Shown piece after piece: positions 8,618-16,718 of a stretch of 64,000 nt of DNA. The notes under the pieces were generated by a model, which worked only from the letters and a program-made list of their open reading frames with translations, had not been told where the DNA came from and searched no databases. The stretch's first letter is position 1. The number at the start of each line of letters is the position of its first letter. Position numbers and translations under genes: made by a program. The DNA comes from Armatimonadota bacterium (GTDB taxonomy: Bacteria; Armatimonadota; Zipacnadia; UBA1398; JAKPQA01). The DNA is taken from the NCBI GenBank assembly GCA_029547025.1, contig JAKPQA010000192.1, positions 1 to 64,000 of the forward strand, in the 5' to 3' direction.

Positions 8618-8649
8618 GCCCCCATCAGGCCCCTCCGCAAGACCGGGCG
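8618..8649 (-). repeat. Truncated repeat copy F
   Basis: On the minus strand CCGGTCTTGCGGAGGGGCC is followed by TGATGGGGGC, matching the left block of the family; it then enters the 15-bp inverted-repeat arm instead of the variable stem. Confidence 0.6.
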
Positions 8650-8729
8650 GTGCCGTACCTGAGGCCTTCGGACTGCGCCCCAGGGCGAGGTCACCACCAA
8701 TGCCGCATCGGGCCCCAATCAGTCCCGCC

Positions 8730-11375
8730 TCAGCGCTTCGGCACCAACACCAGCGTCACGAGCCTATTCGGCCCCACGGCGACTCGGAGGTCGCCGAGGG
8801 AGAGCTCGACATGCTCCCGCGCCGCCTCCTGCAAGTCAGTCAGCCAGGCATTGGCCACAGGGAAGCTCGGACGGACGGCCGCGGTCACGTCGTGTGCGTC
8901 GGGGTTCCACAGCCGCACGACGATCGCGTCCTCGCACTCATGCCGCTTGATGGCGGTGATTCGGACCTCGGCCGGCTCCACGGCCACGAGTGGCTTGGCC
9001 GCACCCCGTGTGCCCCCATGCGGCGCCGACGTAACGCACCGAAAGCCGGACCTCATCCGCTGGGCCAGCGCGAGCAGTCCCGCTGCATGGGGGCGGAACG
9101 AGAACGGCGCGATGGCATACTCGAAGTCGAGGGTCCCGAGGCACTGGCCGCCCTCCTCGCCGGCCGTACCCACGGTGGCGCGGAAGCCCCGGAAGAGCGT
9201 CAGGGCGAGAGTGCGCGCGCGGTCATCGCGGACCGCGGCCTCCTTCTGGCGGGGCGCGACGACCGCCAACCCGGCCTCGCCATCGCAGACGGCCGCGAAC
9301 GACTGCTGAGGCTTGAGCTCCGAGTCATCCTCGACCCAGTCGCATGTGTCGAGCAGGGCGATGGGCCGCCGGACGACGTCGAACTGCATGTCGGTGAACC
9401 AGTCCCGCGCGGTGAGTCCGGTGGGGAACAGCACCCGCAGGCGATGGTCGCGGGCTACGTTCTCGACCGTCGTGCCGACCTGAACCGCGCGGGTGTCCGC
9501 CAGAAGAGTGACGAGGGACACGATCCGCAAGGGCACGCGGTCGCTGGAACGACGGGCTCCGCCCGGCGCGACGGCTTTGGGAACCCACAAGGAGTGCTCG
9601 ATGCGGAGCGTTGCCGCCAGCGGGCCGTCCTGTACCAGGCTGATGGTGGCCGGCGAGCCGGAGCTGAGCACGAGCTCGTCGTGCGGCGCCGGTCGAAAGG
9701 TCCAGCCGTCTCCCACGTCGGCGCCATCCTCAAACACCATGAGGCCGCGGTACTCCCGCCCGGTGGCCTTGTCCAGGACGTCGAGCGAGCCGTCGCTGGC
9801 CGCCTCGACCCGTAGATCATCGTTCTCGAGGACCCGCGGCGCGACGCAGAGGCTGCCCGGATAGCGCACAGGCCGATCTGACGGCACGACGAACAGGTTC
9901 TGCGCGCCGAAAGCAGGCACCCTCAGCACGGCCGCGATCGCCAGCACGTCGTGGGCGGGGAACTGGGGTATCTCGCGCACGCCCACGCGCAGCCTCGGCA
10001 CGGCGCGCTGCTCATCGAGGATCTGATAGGGCACCTCAACACCATCGGCGTCGACGAGACGGAACCAGGCCGGGCGAGGGTGGGGCAGCTCGATGGTCAC
10101 GATCTGGGCCCCACGGTCCGGGCTGCCGGCCGACGAGAACACGGTGATCGCGTGTGTCGCGCCCTCCGGGCCAGTGGCGTCCATCCGCCCGACCAGACAC
10201 CGAAGTGCCCGGTCCACGAGCCCCTCGCCGATCAGCCGGCACTGGTCGAAGCGGTAGAGCATGTCCTGGTGAACCTGATCGACGCTGCACCCACAGATGG
10301 AATCATGGGGCTGATTGAGCAGCAGATGCCGCCAGGCGAGGTCGATATACCGCGCGGGGTACTCGTCGCCGGCCAACCACGCGGCCGCACTCCAAGGCTC
10401 GGCCCAGAGGGTCAGGAGGGATTCACAGGCCTCGTTCTGCTGCTTGAGCGGGGCGCGCGAGGAATGGATGCCCGCGAACAGGTTGCTGAGGCGTCCCCGC
10501 CGGTTGGGCTGCCGCAGCTCCCCGCGAAACGAGGGCAGCGGCCCCAGCTTCGGACGGAGCCGGTCGAGATAGACGGCAAGTGATTCCTGGGCGAGCTCGA
10601 TCTCGTTGCCGTGCGTCGCGTTCCAGCGGTCGATGAGCTCGCCGAGCTTGGGCTCGACCTCGACGTGATCGACACCATCCATCAGCAGGATCTCCCCGGT
10701 CGAGAAGCGATTCGCGAACCAGTCCAGGAAGGTCCGGGTGAGCCCAATGGCTTCGTCCACATCCATCTCGCGCCCCATGAACGCCTTGCGGACTTCATAC
10801 CAGAAGTCGCTGTACGCGATGTCGTTCGAGAGGCGCAGTACCAGCGTCTGCGTGCCGTCGGCCCCGACCCACCAGCACTCGGCGCCGCACTGATCGTCGT
10901 TCATGCCACGAAACAGCACCGCGTTGTCGATACCGAAACCCGCCAGGATCTGTGGGAGCTGTGAGATGTGGCCGAAGATATCGACCACGTAGCCACTCTT
11001 GAGGGCCTCGCCGCCGAACTCCCGGGCCACACGGTGGCCCAGCAGCAGGTTGCGGATGTGGGCCTCGCCGCTCGGCAGGCTCTCATCGGGCTGCACGTAC
11101 CACGGCCCCACCAACACCCGCCCGCCCCGGATCAAGCGCTCCAGCCGCCCGCGGTTCTCGGGCCGGATCTCGAGGTAATCCTCGAGCACCACAGCCTGCC
11201 CGTCCATGTGGAAGTAGCGGTAGCGCGGGTCGCGCTCCATCACATCGAGCATCTCGTCGATGAGGCCCACGAGCCTCATGCGAAAGCCCTGGAAGGGCAG
11301 ATACCACTCCCGGTCCCAGTGGGTGTGTGAGATGATGCTGGCGCGCTTCCTGGTGCCAGAGGACTCCAATGCCAT
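8730..11375 (-). CDS. GH38 alpha-mannosidase
   Basis: An 881-residue glycoside hydrolase of family 38, typical length for the bacterial enzymes that remove alpha-mannosyl residues using a bound zinc. The N-terminal zinc motif is SHTHWDREWY (residues 16-25), the probable nucleophile is D132 in VDIFGHISQLPQ, and the later zinc-ligand segment is NQPHDSICGCS. The C-terminal half shows the GH38 beta-domains. No signal peptide is visible, so it is probably cytoplasmic. It starts 75 nt after the UbiB-type gene, and the same strand also holds a mannose-1-phosphate guanylyltransferase, so mannose metabolism may be the theme. Linkage specificity is not predictable. Confidence 0.92.
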   Translation of the reverse strand: MALESSGTRKRASIISHTHWDREWYLPFQGFRMRLVGLIDEMLDVMERDPRYRYFHMDGQAVVLEDYLEIRPENRGRLERLIRGGRVLVGPWYVQPDESLPSGEAHIRNLLLGHRVAREFGGEALKSGYVVDIFGHISQLPQILAGFGIDNAVLFRGMNDDQCGAECWWVGADGTQTLVLRLSNDIAYSDFWYEVRKAFMGREMDVDEAIGLTRTFLDWFANRFSTGEILLMDGVDHVEVEPKLGELIDRWNATHGNEIELAQESLAVYLDRLRPKLGPLPSFRGELRQPNRRGRLSNLFAGIHSSRAPLKQQNEACESLLTLWAEPWSAAAWLAGDEYPARYIDLAWRHLLLNQPHDSICGCSVDQVHQDMLYRFDQCRLIGEGLVDRALRCLVGRMDATGPEGATHAITVFSSAGSPDRGAQIVTIELPHPRPAWFRLVDADGVEVPYQILDEQRAVPRLRVGVREIPQFPAHDVLAIAAVLRVPAFGAQNLFVVPSDRPVRYPGSLCVAPRVLENDDLRVEAASDGSLDVLDKATGREYRGLMVFEDGADVGDGWTFRPAPHDELVLSSGSPATISLVQDGPLAATLRIEHSLWVPKAVAPGGARRSSDRVPLRIVSLVTLLADTRAVQVGTTVENVARDHRLRVLFPTGLTARDWFTDMQFDVVRRPIALLDTCDWVEDDSELKPQQSFAAVCDGEAGLAVVAPRQKEAAVRDDRARTLALTLFRGFRATVGTAGEEGGQCLGTLDFEYAIAPFSFRPHAAGLLALAQRMRSGFRCVTSAPHGGTRGAAKPLVAVEPAEVRITAIKRHECEDAIVVRLWNPDAHDVTAAVRPSFPVANAWLTDLQEAAREHVELSLGDLRVAVGPNRLVTLVLVPKR

Positions 11376-11450
11376 GCGGGAACCGCCTCGATCCGGTAGA
11401 GTGACACGAACGCGGGGCCCCGGTTCGGCCGAGACGACGAGACGGCCTCC

Positions 11451-13094
11451 CTAGCGCAGTTTGCCGGAGCGCAAGATGGTCCAGAGGAGCTCGACGCCCA
11501 GCACGAAGCAGAGAACGAAAGCGGCGAGCCCCACGATGGGGAGGCCGTAGAACGTCGGCCCCTCGTTGAGCTGGATGAGCATCGATGAGCTAAGCAGAGC
11601 GGCGGCGACCATGAGGGCGTAGGCCAGGCGGTTGGCGATCTTGTCCAGCCGGTCGGCGAAGTCGCGGAGACCCCGATGTTCCACGTTGACGCTGATCCGA
11701 CCCGTCGCCATCTTCGACAGAATGTCGTTGACCATCCGCGGCGAGTTCAGCAGCAGATCGACCGCGTCGGCGCCGGCCAGCATGGCCGAGACGCCCAGGC
11801 TGCGCGGGTTCAGCCGGCTGGCAGCGGCCTCGAAAAGCATCCGGGCCGCCAAGTCGAGGATCTCGAAGTCCGGGTCGAGTGCCTTGCACACGCCTTCAAA
11901 CGACACGACGCACCGTACCAGAAGCGGCACCGCCGGAGGCAACGACAGACTGTGCTTGAGCACGATGCGCAGCGCGTTGCGGAGCGCCACGCTGAGGCGG
12001 CCCTCCTCAGGTGGAAGAGCCAGAAACTCGCGCACCACCGCCTCGGCATCCTGACTGAACGCGGTGCGGTTCACGTGCTCATTGCGGTAGCAAAGGGCAA
12101 GCAGGTGCTCCGCGAACGCCTCCCCCTCGCCCCGGTAAATGGCCGTCAGCATCTCGAGCAGACGCTTGCGCGAGGCGCCGTCCAGGTGGCCCACCACGCC
12201 AAAGTCGACGAACCCAATGGACCCGTCGCGGAACGCCTGGACGTTCCCGGGGTGAGGGTCGCCATGGAACACGCCGTCGATGAAGATCTGGCGCAAGAGC
12301 ACCGATGCCAGATGCTCGGCGATCCGCTCGGGGGAGAGCCCCATCGCCCTCAGCGCACCCAGATCCGTCACCTTGCATCCGGTCAGACACTCCATGACCA
12401 GGACCCGGCGCGTCGTGTGCTCCCAGTGCACCTTGGGGATCCGCACCGGTGCGCCCGGAGCCAACTGACTGCGCAACCGGTCCGCGTTCCGCCCCTCAGC
12501 CGTGTAGTCAAGCTCACTACGCAGGAGTGAGGCGACATCCTCAACCACACTCACCACATCGATCCGGCGCGCTCGGGAGGAAGCGGCCTGCAGGGCACGG
12601 GCGAGCTGGAAGAGGATCTCGAGATCGGTCTCAACAACCTCCCGGGCGCCCGGTCTCTGGACCTTCACAATCACCGCGCCGACGCCGCGGAGCCGCGCCC
12701 GATGCACCTGGCCCAGCGACGCTGCCGCCAGAGGCTGGGGATCGAAGTCCTCAAACGCCTCGTCCGGATCGCCCAGCTCCTCGCGCAGCACCGCCCGAAC
12801 CTGATCCAGGGGAATGGGCTCGCCCTGGTCCTGGAGCTTCTCCAGCTCTTCCACGTAGGCCGGAGGAATGAGATCGGGACGGGTGCTGAGCAACTGGCCG
12901 ACCTTCACGTACGTGGGACCCAGCTCGCTGAGCATGGCCCTCAGAGAGCTGGCAGGTAGCGCGGTCTCGTCTTCGCTCTGGTCCCGCCGCCGGAACCGGT
13001 CCAGCCCCAGATAGCGCAGAGCGGGATGCCACCCGTGGCGGATCAGTGCTGCCGCGACTTCAGCAACCCGGGAAGCATGGCGGCGAAACCGCAA
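11451..13094 (-). CDS. UbiB/ABC1-family atypical protein kinase
   Basis: A 547-residue member of the AarF/ABC1/UbiB family, which has an atypical kinase fold and supports isoprenoid-quinone or lipid homeostasis at the membrane. Visible hallmarks are LGPTYVKVGQLLSTRPDLIP (KxGQ motif), the A-rich nucleotide loop AAASLGQVHRA, VIVKVQRPG, FHGDPHPGN and FVDFGVVG. Two C-terminal hydrophobic helices (LAYALMVAAALLSSSMLI and the final VGLAAFVLCFVLGVELLW) should anchor it. The frame stays open far upstream but overlaps the PQQ gene; a TTG at 13094 with GGAGG eight nt upstream gives the standard family length. It lies 25 nt after the PQQ gene. Which quinone it serves, if any, is unknown. Confidence 0.9.
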   Translation of the reverse strand: MRFRRHASRVAEVAAALIRHGWHPALRYLGLDRFRRRDQSEDETALPASSLRAMLSELGPTYVKVGQLLSTRPDLIPPAYVEELEKLQDQGEPIPLDQVRAVLREELGDPDEAFEDFDPQPLAAASLGQVHRARLRGVGAVIVKVQRPGAREVVETDLEILFQLARALQAASSRARRIDVVSVVEDVASLLRSELDYTAEGRNADRLRSQLAPGAPVRIPKVHWEHTTRRVLVMECLTGCKVTDLGALRAMGLSPERIAEHLASVLLRQIFIDGVFHGDPHPGNVQAFRDGSIGFVDFGVVGHLDGASRKRLLEMLTAIYRGEGEAFAEHLLALCYRNEHVNRTAFSQDAEAVVREFLALPPEEGRLSVALRNALRIVLKHSLSLPPAVPLLVRCVVSFEGVCKALDPDFEILDLAARMLFEAAASRLNPRSLGVSAMLAGADAVDLLLNSPRMVNDILSKMATGRISVNVEHRGLRDFADRLDKIANRLAYALMVAAALLSSSMLIQLNEGPTFYGLPIVGLAAFVLCFVLGVELLWTILRSGKLR

Positions 13095-13102
13095 CGAGGC
13101 GC

Positions 13103-13107
13103 CCTCC
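13103..13107 (-). promoter_or_regulatory. RBS deciding the TTG start of the UbiB-type gene
   Basis: GGAGG on the minus strand lies eight nt before TTG (13094-13092). No comparable signal precedes the upstream ATG at 13166, which would overlap the PQQ gene by 47 nt. Confidence 0.65.
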
Positions 13108-13119
13108 GTTCCCGGCCGG

Positions 13120-14256
13120 CTACGAGCGGGGCAGATACGACTCCACGCAGCGTACCGCTCCGTCATCGCACCCGAAGTAGAGGCGGTCGCCCTCGCCCAC
13201 CAAGCCCCCCGATATCGCCGAGCCAAACCGCAAGCGGCCCAGCACCCGGCCTTGGTCTCGCGGAGCAACGGCCCACAGGCTGCCGTCATCCGAGGCGAAG
13301 TATAGCACGCCGCGCAGGAGCACGGGTTGCGACCGGACCGCGCCACCGCACCGGCGACGCCAAAGTACATACCCAGTGGTGATGTCCGCGGCATACAGGC
13401 AGCCGTCGTTGGCGCCAAAGTACGCCGTCTGCTCATCGACGCACGGACGACTGCGTACCGCATCGGCCACGACCACATCCCCAAGAACCTGCGCGGTGCG
13501 AAGATCGACGCAATGCAGTCGCCCGTCATCACTGCCAAACAGCAGCCGCGAGCCGTCGACCACCGGGTCCCCGTGAATGGCTGCCTGGGCCTCGGCCCTC
13601 TTCTCCTCCGGCCTCCATTCGCCGTTCAGGGCGCGGACAGCCGGTTGGGTCAGGTCGATGAGGTGGAGGAAACCATCGCCGCACCCCATGGCCAGAACCC
13701 CGTTGGACGACACGGCCAGATCGGCCGCTACATAGGACGGACGCCGGTAGTACCGCTCCAGGACACCCGTGTGGGCCGACAGCACCCGCAGTATTCCATC
13801 ATCGCCCGCCGCGTAGACGCGGCCGTCATACACAACCGGTGCCGACTGCATGGGACCGCGCGTCTCGTGCTCCCATCGGACCGAACCATCAGAGGCGGAG
13901 AGCGCCACCACCAGGTTGGCATCGCTACAGCAATAGAGGGTGCCACCGGCCAGCGCCATCCCGCAGCGCACGGCCAGGCGCGGCGCCGTGCTCACCCAGA
14001 GCTCCTGGCCCGAGTCACGATCGAGGCAGCGCACCGTTCCATCCGTCGATGCCGCAAAGAGCCGGTCGCCGGCCAGCAACGGAGGAGCCACCACCGGGCC
14101 AAAGGTGCTGACCGCCCACCGCACCCGCATACCCGAGTCACGCGGCCAGGCCGCGACGACAACCACCGCGACCCCCGCCACGGCCACGGCCATCGCCGCC
14201 ACTACCGGCCAACGCGGGCCGCCTCGAGCCGGGCCGTCTGGTGGCTGATCGCCCAT
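13120..14256 (-). CDS. Membrane-anchored PQQ-repeat beta-propeller protein
   Basis: A 378-residue protein with an uncleaved-looking N-terminal membrane helix (about residues 17-36, WPVVAAMAVAVAGVAVVVVA) followed by repeating propeller blades. The blades are of the PQQ/BamB type, for example RLFAASTDGTVRCLDRDSG, DGSVRWEHETRG, and TAYFGANDGCLYAADITTG with LWRRR. Such propellers are usually extracytoplasmic scaffolds or cofactor-binding domains. It begins six nt after the uroporphyrinogen-decarboxylase-like gene and ends 25 nt before the UbiB-type gene, indicating one operon. I see no catalytic residues that would make it a quinoprotein dehydrogenase, so a scaffold role is more likely. Confidence 0.82.
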   Translation of the reverse strand: MGDQPPDGPARGGPRWPVVAAMAVAVAGVAVVVVAAWPRDSGMRVRWAVSTFGPVVAPPLLAGDRLFAASTDGTVRCLDRDSGQELWVSTAPRLAVRCGMALAGGTLYCCSDANLVVALSASDGSVRWEHETRGPMQSAPVVYDGRVYAAGDDGILRVLSAHTGVLERYYRRPSYVAADLAVSSNGVLAMGCGDGFLHLIDLTQPAVRALNGEWRPEEKRAEAQAAIHGDPVVDGSRLLFGSDDGRLHCVDLRTAQVLGDVVVADAVRSRPCVDEQTAYFGANDGCLYAADITTGYVLWRRRCGGAVRSQPVLLRGVLYFASDDGSLWAVAPRDQGRVLGRLRFGSAISGGLVGEGDRLYFGCDDGAVRCVESYLPRS

Positions 14257-14262
14257 ACGGCC

Positions 14263-15318
14263 CTACTCCGCCTCCAAGGGCTTCCTCAGACCAATCCGCT
14301 CGCCGATGCACGACTGGATGATGACCCGGTGACCTCCTGAGATGGCCAGGATGCGATCCAGCGGCATCTGCTCACTCGGCGTCACGTAGATCAGCTGATC
14401 GTCACGCAGCCCGGCGTAGTAGTGCGGGAACCCATCGGACGCACGGTCGTTGAGCTGCACGGCTCGAAGCTCCTCCATATCGCGAAACACTGGAATCAGA
14501 TGCTCGTGCGCCCCACAGAGGTGAATGGAGCCCCCCTCCGGGTACAGGCCGAGGATCTCGCGATCAAGCGGCGCCACATGCTCCTCATAGACGGCACGCG
14601 AGACCAACTGCGTCGTGCATCCACAGATGTGGCCGAAGCCCGCAGGGGCGAAACGCGACGAGGCCGCGTAGAACCGCAACGTGTCTGGCGGCACGGCTTG
14701 CCGGTAAGCGCGATGCAGCCCGGCGATCGTGTCCGTGACCGTCCTTAGCCCCGTGACCGCCGACTCGGGTTCATTGATGAGGGCTGCCAGAAGCCGCTCG
14801 CCCCAGAGGTTCACCCCCACATTCAGTGGACTCGCCAGCACCACCGTGCCCAACCACACTCGGCCGGCCGTCGCCTCGAGGCTGGTGCGCCCGCACTCGA
14901 TCGCCTTCACCGCCAGCGGGGACTCACTCGGATCGGGGCAGCTCAAATCCACCAGATCCCCCACAAGCTCGCGCGACCAGACCTGCCCCGCACCGGCGAA
15001 CACCTCGGCGCCGAACAGGGCGTCGACGAAGTGGACTCCATGGGTCCCCGGCTCAAGCACTGGCGGGCGGAATGTGACCGCATCTTCGACCAGTGCCATC
15101 GGGCGGCCGAGGTCGTCGACGCATCGGCTAACCCACTGCCGCGGTGCCTCCAGCGCCGCGGGCCCGGTGTCGTAACCCAGCGGCAGTCCGGCGATGCTGA
15201 ACACATGGCCCGGGTTGTCGCCGCGGTACATGCCCGCCAGTCGGTCCTGATGGACCGCCAACACCTGCTCGGCTCGTTCCGACAGCAATCCGGCGCCTCC
15301 CGCAGCCCCGCCCAACAA
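14263..15318 (-). CDS. Uroporphyrinogen decarboxylase-family protein
   Basis: A 351-residue TIM-barrel protein of the URO-D superfamily, which includes heme-pathway HemE and many cobalamin-dependent methyltransferase partners (MtaA/CmuA type). Supporting segments are GFGHICGCTTQLVSR and GGSIHLCGAHEHLIPVFRDME, the latter matching the 'HxCG' region of methyltransferase-type members. It lacks the clear N-terminal arginine-rich substrate motif of HemE, so I do not call it HemE. An in-frame stop (that of the preceding gene) lies 30 nt upstream; the only candidate starts are two consecutive TTG codons, so a TTG start is inferred. It is sandwiched between manC-type and PQQ genes. Confidence 0.72.
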   Translation of the reverse strand: MLGGAAGGAGLLSERAEQVLAVHQDRLAGMYRGDNPGHVFSIAGLPLGYDTGPAALEAPRQWVSRCVDDLGRPMALVEDAVTFRPPVLEPGTHGVHFVDALFGAEVFAGAGQVWSRELVGDLVDLSCPDPSESPLAVKAIECGRTSLEATAGRVWLGTVVLASPLNVGVNLWGERLLAALINEPESAVTGLRTVTDTIAGLHRAYRQAVPPDTLRFYAASSRFAPAGFGHICGCTTQLVSRAVYEEHVAPLDREILGLYPEGGSIHLCGAHEHLIPVFRDMEELRAVQLNDRASDGFPHYYAGLRDDQLIYVTPSEQMPLDRILAISGGHRVIIQSCIGERIGLRKPLEAE

Positions 15319-15348
15319 CGGCTCGGCACACTGTACCGGCCGGTCGCA

Positions 15349-16437
15349 TCAGTGTCCACCGCCCTGCCGCACGGACCCTCCGCCTTGGCCCAAGCGGAAC
15401 TCGCGCCCCCGGGGGCAGACGAGGACGTGCCCGCTGGCAACCACCACCACGGCCGCCTCCATACCGACCACGGTGATCCCCAACGCGCCAGCGGCCCCCT
15501 CGTGGATCACAAGGCAGTCATGGCAATCGAGAAGGGCCGCGCTGCCGCGGACGACGTTGCCGGCCTCATCGGCTGGGTACAACCGATGCACCGCTTCCCA
15601 ACCGTTGATGTTGTCCCATCCAAACTCGCCGGGCACTACCAGCAGCTCGTCCCAGCCCTCCAGGAGCGCGTAGTCGATCGACATGGCCGGTATGCACCCA
15701 AACGCCTCCGCGACGGCCTCAACGGACCGGCTGCGCCAGGCCTCTACCATCCGGGCAATGGCCATATCCACGGCTGCGACCCGTTCGCGGACGCGATCAC
15801 GCAGCACGCCGACCCGGCAGAAGAGCATCCCCGAGTTCCACAGGAACTGGCCGTGACGGAGGTAGGTCTCCGCCTGATCTGGCGATGGCTTCTCGTGGAA
15901 CCGCCGCACCGTCGCATAGCCGGGTCCGGCGCTTGGCCCCACCTCCAGATAACCAAACCCCACCTCGGGCCGGGTCGGCGACACACCAATAAGCGCCGGT
16001 CGTCCCGTGTCGCGGGCGAGCCTGCAGGCACGGAGTGCCGTACCTCGGAACGCCTCGACATCGCGGATGACGTGGTCAGCGGTCAGGAGCGCCAGCACCG
16101 CGTCTGCCGGCCGCGCGAGTTCGTCGGCTTCGAGCCGGGCAAGCACATAGGCCAGGCAGCCGAGCGTGTCGCGCTTCCCGGGCTCCACAAGGACCTGCCG
16201 ATCGGGCACGCCGGTCTGAGCCCCACGGATCGCCTCAGCCACATCCTGACTGGCCGCGATGAAGACATGATCCACCGAGGCCAGCAGGCGCGCGTGACCC
16301 ACGGCGTCGGCCAACAGCGACGGACCGGGACCGAGGCCCAACAAGGGCTTGGGACGCGACGGCGTGGACAGGGGCCACAGGCGCTGACCCCACCCGCCGG
16401 CCATGATGACCACCACGGCCTCGCCGGTACCGTCCAA
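15349..16437 (-). CDS. manC: Mannose-1-phosphate guanylyltransferase
   Basis: A 362-residue nucleotidyltransferase forming GDP-mannose from mannose-1-phosphate and GTP. The signature MAGGWGQRLWPLSTPSRPKP is at the N-terminus; further family segments are ALLTADHVI, GFGYLEVG, RFHEKP, FLWNSGMLF, SIDYALLEG and FGWDNINGW. Length fits the short, single-domain ManC form without the fused isomerase domain. The frame extends upstream, but TTG at 16437 with GGAGG nine nt before it gives the expected N-terminus. It heads the minus-strand run to UbiB. GDP-mannose would feed glycan synthesis, consistent with the nearby polysaccharide ABC exporter. Confidence 0.93.
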   Translation of the reverse strand: MDGTGEAVVVIMAGGWGQRLWPLSTPSRPKPLLGLGPGPSLLADAVGHARLLASVDHVFIAASQDVAEAIRGAQTGVPDRQVLVEPGKRDTLGCLAYVLARLEADELARPADAVLALLTADHVIRDVEAFRGTALRACRLARDTGRPALIGVSPTRPEVGFGYLEVGPSAGPGYATVRRFHEKPSPDQAETYLRHGQFLWNSGMLFCRVGVLRDRVRERVAAVDMAIARMVEAWRSRSVEAVAEAFGCIPAMSIDYALLEGWDELLVVPGEFGWDNINGWEAVHRLYPADEAGNVVRGSAALLDCHDCLVIHEGAAGALGITVVGMEAAVVVVASGHVLVCPRGREFRLGQGGGSVRQGGGH

Positions 16438-16446
16438 CTGGCTCAC

Positions 16447-16451
16447 CCTCC
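16447..16451 (-). promoter_or_regulatory. RBS deciding the TTG start of manC
   Basis: GGAGG on the minus strand sits nine nt upstream of TTG (16437-16435). The GTG at 16446 is immediately adjacent to this motif and therefore too close to use it. Confidence 0.6.
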
Positions 16452-16465
16452 ACCCCGGTGTGTTG

Positions 16466-16508
16466 GCACCACGGTCTTCGGTGCGCAGGAGCGCTGCTCC
16501 TCGGCACC
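16466..16508 (-). promoter_or_regulatory. Possible switching leader of manC (two exclusive hairpins)
   Basis: On the minus strand the leader reads GGTGC, a perfect AGGAGC-AGC-GCTCCT stem, GCACC, a 9-nt spacer, then GGTGC again. The central GCACC can pair with either flanking GGTGC, giving mutually exclusive stems about 30 nt before the manC start. This is suggestive of an attenuator, but no known riboswitch class is recognised. Confidence 0.3.
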
Positions 16509-16705
16509 AGGCCCGTTCCCGTCCGGCACACCACTGGACGCGGCGGCCGTCCCGAGCCATGATGGCAAGGCCGCACCAATTGCGGCCACGGCACTCGCGC
16601 CGATGGCTTGGCCTTCGTCGCGCTCCGGGACGAGGCGTACGCTCATCGGGGACGCCGGACCCGACGGCGCGAACTGCCGGCCCCGGCACGGGGGCGCGCT
16701 GAGCG

Positions 16706-16711
16706 AGGGGG
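16706..16711 (+). promoter_or_regulatory. RBS deciding the TTG start of the aminotransferase
   Basis: AGGGGG lies seven nt upstream of TTG (16719-16721). Upstream in-frame codons give an arginine-rich stretch unlike the family. Confidence 0.55.
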
Positions 16712-16718
16712 ACTCCAG

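Larger units (their letters stand above)
8365..8620. repeat. 15-bp inverted repeat framing copies D and E
   Basis: GGCATTGGCGGTAAC (8365-8379) is perfectly complementary to GTTACCGCCAATGCC (8606-8620), 226 nt apart. Each arm directly abuts a repeat copy (C on the left, F on the right), so the arms look like part of an extended or inverted unit. Confidence 0.7.
8105..8729. other. Repeat-rich intergenic block
   Basis: This 625-nt non-coding stretch between two minus-strand genes contains three further full copies (B, C, D) and two truncated copies (E, F) of the repeat seen at 5.8 kb, in both orientations, plus a 15-bp inverted repeat framing part of the block. Long frames crossing it continue antisense into the mannosidase and are not real genes. 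Confidence 0.7.

Noticed and set aside
8391-9815. Long plus-strand frame (474 codons) across the repeat block into the mannosidase
   Set aside because: It is antisense to the GH38 gene, arginine/proline-rich, and has no family-like motifs; it is a GC-rich shadow frame.
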